Assembly: GCA_964551475.1 (NCBI GenBank)
Contig: CAZKCI010000068.1
Location: 1-8,451 of the forward strand
Direction: 5' to 3'
DNA from: CAZKCI01 sp964551475
GTDB lineage: Bacteria; Auribacterota; Erginobacteria; Erginobacterales; CAZKCI01
DNA length: 8,451 nt
In this document: positions 1-5,080 of the stretch, one piece after another
Position numbering within the stretch: the stretch's first letter is position 1
How the letters are laid out: every line of letters starts with the position of its first letter
The notes under the pieces: model-generated
Told to the model about the DNA's origin: nothing
Databases searched by the model: none
What the model saw: only the letters and a program-made list of their open reading frames with translations
Translations under genes and position numbers: made by a program

Positions 1-289
1 GGCAGAGAACGCGCACCTCGTCCTCCCGGGCGTCGGCCTTGAGCAGCGTGTGGTCGATCATCCGGGCGATCGACGCCTCCACGGCGCCGATCCCCGGCGC
101 GGCGCTGATCCGGCTGGCGCCGCCGGCGATCAAACCGTCGATCACGTCCCGGCGCTTGACGGCGCAGTGGCCGCAGGAGGAGCAGGCGATGCCCGGGGCG
201 CAACAGCCGGTCCCGCCCGCCCCCCCCGCCCCGGACAGGGCGGAGACGACTTCCTTGGTCACGCGGTCAACAAGAGCCTGAGTATCCAT
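1..289 (-). CDS. deoC: Deoxyribose-phosphate aldolase (DERA), N-terminal part, BMC cargo type
   Basis: Cut by the left edge after 96 codons. The end of the visible protein, MIDHTLLKADA (residues 77-87) followed by a DE.R.LC-like stretch, is the N-terminal signature of DeoC, the class I aldolase that splits 2-deoxy-D-ribose 5-phosphate into acetaldehyde and glyceraldehyde 3-phosphate. About 75 residues precede it that ordinary DeoC lacks. Residues 2-19 (DTQALVDRVTKEVVSALS) form an amphipathic helix typical of BMC encapsulation peptides, followed by a Gly/Ala linker (20-28) and a Cys cluster (C29, C30, C36, C39, C42, with spacing CxxCxxC). Residues 43-76 contain a second helical stretch. The start is fixed by an AAAGGA ribosome site 7 nt upstream. 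It lies downstream of rpiB on the same strand. The catalytic Lys region is outside the window, so activity cannot be judged. Family call is firm; the cargo role is inferred. Confidence 0.9.
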   Translation of the reverse strand, partial: MDTQALVDRVTKEVVSALSGAGGAGGTGCCAPGIACSSCGHCAVKRRDVIDGLIAGGASRISAAPGIGAVEASIARMIDHTLLKADAREDEVRVLC

Positions 290-296
290 GGAGCAT

Positions 297-302
297 TCCT
301 TT
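297..302 (-). promoter_or_regulatory. Ribosome binding site of deoC
   Basis: AAAGGA on the minus strand, 7 nt before the deoC ATG. It is the clearest Shine-Dalgarno sequence among the protein genes here and supports the upstream start that includes the tag helix. Confidence 0.6.
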
Positions 303-341
303 GTCTTGGGTGTGGCTGAGAAGGAAGATTTCAGCTTAGAG

Positions 342-347
342 ATTATA
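342..347 (-). promoter_or_regulatory. Possible -10 element for deoC
   Basis: A perfect TATAAT lies on the minus strand about 53 nt before the deoC start, at the deoC-proximal edge of the repeat spacer. No good -35 hexamer is seen 16-18 nt further upstream, where the sequence is repeat-derived (TCTCAAATCTCAAAT). It could give deoC its own transcript in addition to read-through from rpiB. AT-rich repeats produce such matches by chance, so confidence is low. Confidence 0.3.
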
Positions 348-354
348 GGCTATA

Positions 355-535
355 GATTTGAGATTTGAGATTCCAGATTTGAGGCTATAGATTTGAGGCC
401 AGAGATTTGAAATCTGAGATTTCAGATTTGAGATCAGAGATTTGAGATCAGAGATTTGAAATCTGAGATTTCAGATTTGAGGTCAGAGATTTGAAATCTG
501 AAATCTCAAATCTGAAATTCAAGATCCGAGATCCA
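355..535. repeat. Word-repeat spacer between rpiB and deoC
   Basis: The 258-bp spacer (290-547) has no gene. Most of it is built from AGATTTGA / GAAATCTGA words in both orientations. A 31-nt unit beginning GAGATTTGAAATCTG occurs at 402-432 and again at 451-481, and its first 15 nt recur at 486-500. Many pieces are self-complementary (AGATTTGAAATCT), so the transcript can form several alternative hairpins. The 20-mer at 496-515 (ATCTGAAATCTCAAATCTGA) is repeated exactly at 4727-4746, just upstream of the second BMC-P gene. Confidence 0.85.
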
Positions 536-547
536 CAAGCCGGGATT

Positions 548-1126
548 CTATCCCTGAAATCTCCGGCTGCGGCGTTCGATCTCCATCACCTTGTTCACCC
601 TCCGCCAGTGGCGTCCGCCCGCGAATTCGGTCGTGAGCCAGACCTCCGCGATCTCGGCGGCCAGCTGCTCGCTGTGCGATTTTCCTCCCAGGGCAAGTAC
701 GTTGGCGTTGTTGTGCTCGCGGCTGGAGCGGGCGGTGGCCGTGTCCCAGCACACGGAGGCCCGCACCCCTCGCACTTTGTTGGCGGCCATGGCCGAGGCG
801 GTCCCGAAGGTGTCGATCATGATCCCCCGCTCGCAGTCGCCGGCGGCCACCAGGCGGGCGACCTTCTCGGCGAAATCGGGATAGTCGCAGGCCTCCTCGG
901 AGAATGTCCCCGCGTCGGTGACGAAATATCCGGCATCCGCGAGCCGGCGGGAGAGAAAGGCCTTCAGCTTGAAGCCCCCGTGATCGGAGCCGATCGCCAC
1001 CCGTTTCACCATCCCCTTCTTCTCGGTGGCGTCGGTCAGGGGGACTTCATTGGAAACCCCTCGCCCGCCCGGGGCGGAGGGACGCAGCGCGGTCTCGACG
1101 ATTCTTTCGATGCGGGTTGGGCTCAT
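548..1126 (-). CDS. rpiB: RpiB/LacAB-family sugar-phosphate isomerase with N-terminal cargo tag and altered active site
   Basis: 192 aa against about 145-150 for ordinary RpiB. Residues 42-182 are the RpiB/LacAB fold: VAIGSDHGGFKLK (43-55), YPDFAEKVA (82-90), AANKV (114-118), REHNNANVLALG (136-147) and STEF/GGRH-like TTEFAGGRH (165-173). Classical RpiB interconverts ribose 5-phosphate and ribulose 5-phosphate. The first 40 residues are extra: an amphipathic helix PTRIERIVETALR (3-15) and a Pro/Gly linker, as in BMC cargo tags. The loop normally reading ICGTGIGMS, which carries the catalytic Cys, reads IDTFGTASA here (104-112), so Cys is replaced by Asp105 and the GTG anion loop is lost. The conserved D48-H49 and H138 remain. 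It may act on another sugar phosphate, use Asp as base (some RpiB enzymes use Glu at a nearby site), or be inactive. A good promoter lies upstream; deoC follows on the same strand. Confidence 0.88.
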   Translation of the reverse strand: MSPTRIERIVETALRPSAPGGRGVSNEVPLTDATEKKGMVKRVAIGSDHGGFKLKAFLSRRLADAGYFVTDAGTFSEEACDYPDFAEKVARLVAAGDCERGIMIDTFGTASAMAANKVRGVRASVCWDTATARSSREHNNANVLALGGKSHSEQLAAEIAEVWLTTEFAGGRHWRRVNKVMEIERRSRRFQG

Positions 1127-1159
1127 CTGCCTGGCTCGGGAAACGGATATTTCTCTTTC

Positions 1160-1188
1160 ATTATCGGTGAGGCCGGGCGGATCGTCAA
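1160..1188 (-). promoter_or_regulatory. Sigma70-type promoter of rpiB
   Basis: On the minus strand TTGACG (1188-1183) and GATAAT (1165-1160) are separated by exactly 17 nt, each one base off consensus. The predicted start falls near 1153, giving a leader of about 25 nt before the rpiB ATG at 1126. It would drive rpiB and possibly deoC. It is the best promoter match noticed in the window. Confidence 0.65.
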
Positions 1189-1189
1189 C

Positions 1190-1234
1190 CTCAAATTATT
1201 CCTGAAAACCGTTGGTTTTCGGTAATAATTTGAG
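1190..1234. promoter_or_regulatory. 45-bp near-perfect palindrome next to the rpiB promoter
   Basis: Outer arms CTCAAATTATT (1190-1200) and AATAATTTGAG (1224-1234) are perfectly complementary over 11 bp. Inner arms AAAACC (1205-1210) and GGTTTT (1214-1219) pair around a GTT loop. The 4-nt segments between them pair except for one C/T mismatch and one G-U. It abuts the -35 of the rpiB promoter and ends 18 nt before the glcD ATG, in the divergent control region. It could be an operator, a hairpin in the glcD leader, or a mobile palindromic repeat. Confidence 0.6.
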
Positions 1235-1252
1235 ATAGTGAGGCCGCCGACC

Positions 1253-2647
1253 ATGTGGAAGCCCATCGATAAGGACGTTCTGAGCGCGCTCGCCGATCTG
1301 CTCGGTCCCCAGCGCCTCCTCATCTCCCCGGAAGAGATCCTTCCCTATGCCCGGGACGAGAACCCGACCATCTTCGCCCGGCCCGAGGCGGTGGCTCTGG
1401 TCCGCTCCGCCGCCGAGATATCCTCCATCCTCCGCCTCGCCAACCGCCGCCGCTTCCCGGTCGTCCCCCGGGGGGCGGGGACGGGGGTCACCGGCGGCGC
1501 CCTGGCCGTCCGGGGCGGGCTGGTGGTGAGCCTGGAGAAGATGCGCCGGCTCCAGGAGATCGACCGCGAGAACCTGATGGCGAGCGTCGAGCCGGGACTG
1601 CTCACCGGCGACCTGCACCGGGCGGCGGAGGCGCGCCGCCTCTTCTACCCCCCCGATCCCGCCTCTTCCGATGACTGCTCCCTGGGCGGAAACCTGGCCG
1701 AGGACGCGGGCGGGCCGCGGGCGGTGAAATACGGCGTGACCCGGGACTACTGCCGGGGGATCGTCGCCGTCCTCCCCTCCGGCGAGATCGTCGCTTACGG
1801 GGGCAAGCTCAAGAAAAACGTCACCGGCTACAATCTGCTCCACCTCCTCATCGGGTCGGAAGGCACGCTGGGGATCATCACCTCCGCCACTCTCTCCCTC
1901 CTCCCCCTCCCCCGCGTCCGCCGCCTGCTCCTGGCCGTCTTCCCCGCTTCTCAGTCCGCGGTCTCCGCCGTCACCCATCTCCTGACCGGACGCGCCCGGC
2001 CGGCCGCCATCGAGTTCCTCGACTCCGCCTGCCTGCGCATCGCCCGGGAGGTCATGCCGGAGAACGCCCTCTCCCCCGCCGCCTCCGCCCAGCTCCTGGT
2101 GGAAGTGGACGGGGACGACGACCGCGCGGTCTCCCGCCAGGAGGGCGAGGTGAAAGCGGCCTGCCGAAAGGCCGGCGCCCTTTCCATCGAGACCGCCCGG
2201 AGCGGGGCGGAACGCGCCGCCCTCTGGGCCGCCCGACGGAAGATGCGGGAATCGCTGAAGAGCTGGTCCCCGATCATCGTCGGGCAGGACGTGGTCGTCC
2301 CCCGGGCCGCCGTCGCCGCACTCGTCCGCGGAATCGAAAGGATCGGGCGGGAGGCCGCGCTCGAAATCGCCTGTTTCGGCCACGCCGGGGACGGGAACAT
2401 CCATGTCAACTTTCTCCGCCGCGATCGGCCGGCGCGGGAGTGGAAGCGCTCCCTCGACCGGGCGACCCATCGCGTCTTCTCGCTCGCGGTCGATCTCGGC
2501 GGGACCATCTCCGGCGAACACGGGATCGGGGTCACGAAGAAGCGCTACCTCCGCCTGGCCCTGGGCCCGGCCGCCATCCGGGCCATGCGCCGTTTGAAGC
2601 AGGCCCTGGATCCGAACAACATCCTCAACCCCGGGAAAATCTTCTAG
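1253..2647 (+). CDS. glcD: GlcD-type FAD-linked 2-hydroxyacid oxidase/dehydrogenase
   Basis: 464 aa, normal length for the glycolate oxidase GlcD / D-lactate dehydrogenase (FAD/FMN) family. The N-terminal PCMH FAD-binding domain shows PRGAGTGVTGG (72-82), the pyrophosphate-binding stretch, then the PPDPASSDDCSLGGNLAEDAGG region (133-154) and GSEGTLGIIT (201-210). The C-terminal FAD-oxidase domain has the catalytic/metal motifs FGHAGDGNIHVN (375-386) and GGTISGEHGIG (416-426). It oxidises a (D)-2-hydroxy acid (glycolate, D-lactate or similar) to the 2-oxo acid and passes electrons to a carrier. No iron-sulfur GlcF partner gene is adjacent in the window. The ATG at 1253, preceded by GTGAGG at 9 nt, is preferred over a GTG at 1238 that would add five residues. 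It diverges from rpiB. The exact substrate and a link to the BMC pathway are unknown. Confidence 0.88.
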   Translation: MWKPIDKDVLSALADLLGPQRLLISPEEILPYARDENPTIFARPEAVALVRSAAEISSILRLANRRRFPVVPRGAGTGVTGGALAVRGGLVVSLEKMRRLQEIDRENLMASVEPGLLTGDLHRAAEARRLFYPPDPASSDDCSLGGNLAEDAGGPRAVKYGVTRDYCRGIVAVLPSGEIVAYGGKLKKNVTGYNLLHLLIGSEGTLGIITSATLSLLPLPRVRRLLLAVFPASQSAVSAVTHLLTGRARPAAIEFLDSACLRIAREVMPENALSPAASAQLLVEVDGDDDRAVSRQEGEVKAACRKAGALSIETARSGAERAALWAARRKMRESLKSWSPIIVGQDVVVPRAAVAALVRGIERIGREAALEIACFGHAGDGNIHVNFLRRDRPAREWKRSLDRATHRVFSLAVDLGGTISGEHGIGVTKKRYLRLALGPAAIRAMRRLKQALDPNNILNPGKIF

Positions 2648-2654
2648 CAAAAGA

Positions 2655-2788
2655 GTAGATGGATTAAGGTTAAGAAGTGAGTCTAGTAAATGGGTCAGGG
2701 TAAGGTGCGGAGCGACCGGCGGACATGCCAGGCCACACTTGACCCTATCCCATTTACCAAACCCACTTCCTAACCCTGACCCATCGAC
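2655..2788. repeat. Imperfect 53-bp inverted repeat between glcD and the sulfatase-like gene
   Basis: The 152-bp gap holds no gene. Arms 2655-2707 and 2736-2788 align without gaps at 41 of 53 positions, around a 28-nt loop. Nine of the twelve differences are transitions. Most of these give G-U pairs in a minus-strand RNA (about 48 of 53 paired) but A-C mismatches in a plus-strand RNA (about 43 of 53). It may be a decayed palindromic element or a structured RNA. No U-tract follows, so a simple intrinsic terminator is not supported. Confidence 0.7.
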
Positions 2789-2799
2789 CATTAGTTACT

Positions 2800-4125
2800 A
2801 TGCGTAAAAAAACCGTCATCATCTTCCTGATTCTCTCTGCCTTGATAGCGGGGGCGGCGTATCTCCTCCTTTCCCTCCGCCCTCCCCCGCTCAACCTGAT
2901 CATCGTCTCCCTTGACGGCCTTCGCCCGGACCGCCTGGGCGCCTACGGCTGCGCTACCGTCAACAGCCCCAACCTCGATTCCTTCGCCCGCTCCGCTTAT
3001 GTTTTCGAAGACGCGATCAGCCAGTCCCCCCGGGTCCTTCCCTCCCATCTGTCCCTCTTCACCTCGCTCTACCCCTCCACCCATGGGGTGGAGCGCCCCG
3101 ACCTCACGCTCCATCCGGATATTCCGACGCTGGCCGAGATCCTGAAGCGAAACGGACGGCGGACGGCGGCGGTCGTGGACTCTCCCGCGATGGACCGGCC
3201 TTCCGGAATCAGTCGCGGGTTTGACGCCTACTACAACAATTATGGATGGGGGATACATCACGTCCTGCCCCAAGCTCTACGCTGGCTCCGTTATAGCTCC
3301 GACCGTCCCTTTTTTCTCTTCATCCATATTTCCGATATTCGTTGCCCTTACACTCCGCTTTCGCATATCTCGCGCCTTTACCGCGCTGACCACCCGGAGC
3401 CGATCAACTGGAGCGTTGCCTGCGGATCGGATAATCTTCAACCCGATCTTTCCCCCGATGATCTCGCTTATGTCCGCCGGCAATATGATGGCCAGGTTCG
3501 TTCGGTGGATCTGATCCTGCAAAGGTTGTTCGACCATATCGACAAGCTCGAACTCCGCCGGAACACGATCGTCATCGTCCTCGCCGGCCGCGGCGAGGAG
3601 CTCCTGGAGCACGGCCGGATCGGTCATCGGGACTCGGTCTACCACGAGCTGCTCCGGGTCCCCCTGATCGTCCGCCTCCCCGGGGACGTCCCGCCCGCGG
3701 GGAGAATCCCGGAGCGCGTGGAGCTGATCGACCTCATGCCGACGCTCCTCGACCTCCTGGGGATCGCCGACCCGGCCGGGCTGCAGGGGGAAAGTTTCCG
3801 CCCCCTCCTGGAGGGACGGCGGGCGGGCTGGACGGAGAAGCCCGCCTTCGGCGAGCTGGACGGCGGCGGAAAACGAACCGTCTACATGAGCGGCCTCAAG
3901 CTCATCGTCAACGCGGAGGGGGCCGGTGAGGAGCTCTACCAGCTCGACCGCGATCCGGGGGAAAAGCAAAACCTCGCCGGGGAAGTAGTGGCGCCGGGGC
4001 TTCGCGTTCTCCTGGCGGACTGGGAAAAGCGGACGAGGCGGGCCGGGGAAAACGTGCGGCCGGGGAGATCGCCTCTCAGTCCGCAACAGCGGGAAGCGTT
4101 CAGGAACCTCGGCTATGCGAACTAA
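2800..4125 (+). CDS. Membrane-anchored sulfatase-like protein, probable pseudoenzyme
   Basis: 441 aa. Residues 5-25 form one N-terminal membrane segment (basic MRKK then VIIFLILSALIAG), so the domain should face outwards. The alkaline-phosphatase/sulfatase fold is clear: IIVSLDGLRPDRLGAYG (34-50), LPSHLSLFTSLYPSTHGV (80-97), PFFLFIHISD (170-179), GRGEELLEHGRIGH (263-276), LLRVPLIVRLPG (284-295), ELIDLMPTLLDLLGI (308-322), and a C-terminal LYQLDRDPGEKQNL (379-392). The catalytic positions are largely lost. The nucleophile position (Cys/Ser/Thr before LPSH) is Val79, the metal-binding DHGE is GRGE (G263, R264), and DPH is DIR (R181). Only D39 of the usual core set is clearly kept. The frame is intact. 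It was once a sulfatase or phospho-transferring enzyme; a binding or structural role is inferred. No Shine-Dalgarno precedes the ATG. Codons between about 3215 and 3545 are less GC-rich than in the rest of the gene. Confidence 0.85.
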   Translation: MRKKTVIIFLILSALIAGAAYLLLSLRPPPLNLIIVSLDGLRPDRLGAYGCATVNSPNLDSFARSAYVFEDAISQSPRVLPSHLSLFTSLYPSTHGVERPDLTLHPDIPTLAEILKRNGRRTAAVVDSPAMDRPSGISRGFDAYYNNYGWGIHHVLPQALRWLRYSSDRPFFLFIHISDIRCPYTPLSHISRLYRADHPEPINWSVACGSDNLQPDLSPDDLAYVRRQYDGQVRSVDLILQRLFDHIDKLELRRNTIVIVLAGRGEELLEHGRIGHRDSVYHELLRVPLIVRLPGDVPPAGRIPERVELIDLMPTLLDLLGIADPAGLQGESFRPLLEGRRAGWTEKPAFGELDGGGKRTVYMSGLKLIVNAEGAGEELYQLDRDPGEKQNLAGEVVAPGLRVLLADWEKRTRRAGENVRPGRSPLSPQQREAFRNLGYAN

Positions 4126-4189
4126 AGGTTCAACGGTTCCAGGGTTCAGGGTTCAACGGTTTGCAACCGATGGCCTGTCTCATAACCGG
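4126..4189. repeat. GGTTCAACGGTT word repeats after the sulfatase-like gene
   Basis: GGTTCAACGGTT occurs at 4127-4138 and again at 4150-4161, with GGTTCAGG words between them. This is another short word family confined to one spacer. No gene or clear terminator is seen in it. Confidence 0.6.
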
Positions 4190-4288
4190 ATGACCATTGA
4201 CTATGACCATCTCTTCGGGGAAGATAGTGTCGGCAACAAATATTTCAACAGCGTGCTCATAAATTTTTCGCGGAAAATTTTATCATGA
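4190..4288 (+). CDS. Possible 32-aa leader peptide overlapping the first BMC-P gene
   Basis: An ATG at 4190 opens a 32-codon frame (MTIDYDHLFGED..., ending ...SRKILS) whose TGA overlaps the ATG of the first BMC-P gene as ATGA, the arrangement used for translational coupling. The BMC-P gene itself has no Shine-Dalgarno, which makes coupling attractive. Against it: only a weak ACCGG precedes the ATG, the peptide matches no family I recognise, and a 99-nt frame can arise by chance. Confidence 0.25.
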   Translation: MTIDYDHLFGEDSVGNKYFNSVLINFSRKILS

Positions 4289-4626
4289 ACATAGCCGAGG
4301 TCGCCGGGACGGTTGTCGCCAGCCGCAAGGACGAGAAGATGGAGGGCATCCCCTTCCTCCTCCTGCGGGATCTCGACTGCGCAGGCCGGCCGAGCGGGGG
4401 ATACGTGGTCGCCGCCGATCCCCTCGGCGTGGGGCGGGGCGAAGTCGTCCTCTACTCCACCGGCTCCTCCGCCCGCCAGACCGAGATCACCCGCGATCGC
4501 CCCAACGACGCCGTGATCCTGGCCGTGGTCGACTCCTGGGAGATCGGCGGGGAAGTCCGCTACGACAAGTATTTATCCGATACCAAGACTGCCGGAAAAA
4601 CCGCGCCAGCCCCCAAGCAAAGATAG
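4285..4626 (+). CDS. BMC-P shell pentamer protein (EutN/CcmL family), copy 1
   Basis: 113 aa. The EutN/CcmL fold is evident from VAGTVVASRKDEKMEG (6-21), FLLLRDLD (24-31), YVVAADPLGVGRGEVVLYSTGSSAR (40-64, with the conserved G.GRGE..L and GSSAR) and AVILAVVDSW (76-85). Such proteins form pentamers that close the vertices of an icosahedral microcompartment shell. The family is usually 85-100 aa; here a tail of about 25 residues after the core ends in a Lys/Pro-rich stretch (TAGKTAPAPKQR). It starts a run of three paralogues on the same strand. No Shine-Dalgarno is present; the start is chosen because the family begins exactly at this Met. Confidence 0.92.
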   Translation: MNIAEVAGTVVASRKDEKMEGIPFLLLRDLDCAGRPSGGYVVAADPLGVGRGEVVLYSTGSSARQTEITRDRPNDAVILAVVDSWEIGGEVRYDKYLSDTKTAGKTAPAPKQR

Positions 4627-4628
4627 TA

Positions 4629-4756
4629 ATCAGTGATCAGTGATCGGCAATCCGCGATAAGCGATCGGTCATCGGTGATCAGTGATCGGCAATCCGCGAT
4701 TAGTTATCAGCGGTCGGTAATCTGAGATCTGAAATCTCAAATCTGAGATCCATTCC
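4629..4756. repeat. Word repeats between BMC-P copies 1 and 2
   Basis: A 25-nt sequence (TGATCAGTGATCGGCAATCC then GCGAT) occurs exactly at 4634-4658 and 4676-4700, with GCGATCGG/TCATCGG variants between. The last part (4718-4750) switches to the GATTTGA/TCTGAAATC vocabulary seen at 355-535, including a shared 20-mer at 4727-4746, and runs to within a few bases of the next start codon. No gene is seen. Confidence 0.8.
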
Positions 4757-5080
4757 ATGCTTCTCGGCAAAGTCATCGGAACGCTGGTCAGCACCCAGAA
4801 GATCGAGGCCTTCCGGGGGGTGAAGTTTCTCATCGTCCAGCCCCTCGACGAAAACCTCGCTCCCAAGGGCGCGCCCCTGGTGGCCTGCGATTCCCAACAG
4901 GCCGGTCCCGGCCAGATCGTCACCTATATCGGCGGCCGCGAGGCCACCCTCCCCCTGCCCGTCCCCTTCAACCCCGCCGACGCCCTGATCACGTCGATCG
5001 TAGACGCGGTTGAGCATACGCTACCGGGAGTAAAAGCTCCGACGGCGAAAGCCGGGAGCAAGAAAAGGGGAAACCGTTAA
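4757..5080 (+). CDS. BMC-P shell pentamer protein (EutN/CcmL family), copy 2
   Basis: 107 aa. Core: LGKVIGTLVSTQKIEAFRG (3-21), KFLIVQPLDENLAPKG (23-38), LVACDSQQAGPGQIVTYIGG (41-60) and ADALITSIVDAVEH (74-87). The usual GSSAR after the last strand is replaced by GREATL, so the pore or inter-subunit loop differs from copy 1. A tail (GVKAPTAKAGSKKRGNR, 91-107) is strongly basic and probably disordered; it might contact cargo or nucleic acid, which is inference. It begins after a repeat-filled spacer with no ribosome site. Together with copies 1 and 3 it indicates a shell with more than one kind of vertex pentamer. Confidence 0.92.
   Translation: MLLGKVIGTLVSTQKIEAFRGVKFLIVQPLDENLAPKGAPLVACDSQQAGPGQIVTYIGGREATLPLPVPFNPADALITSIVDAVEHTLPGVKAPTAKAGSKKRGNR

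Noticed and set aside
355..535. CRISPR array in the repeat spacer
   Set aside because: Repeats vary in length and spacing (49, then 35 nt), spacers are made of the same words as the repeats, and no cas genes are present.
491..1225. 244-codon plus-strand frame across the rpiB region
   Set aside because: Starts inside word repeats and runs antisense to rpiB, which has recognisable family motifs and its own promoter.
1238..1252. GTG at 1238 as the glcD start
   Set aside because: It would add MRPPT only; the ATG at 1253 has GTGAGG at suitable spacing and matches the usual family start.
1196..2791. Long open frame on the minus strand opposite glcD (about 530 codons)
   Set aside because: It mirrors a GC-rich gene with strong G/C third positions; the translation is low-complexity Gly/Asp/Arg-rich and matches no family, while the plus strand encodes a complete GlcD.
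2800..4125. Annotation as an active arylsulfatase
   Set aside because: Val at the nucleophile position and loss of the metal-binding Asp-His pair make ordinary sulfatase activity unlikely.
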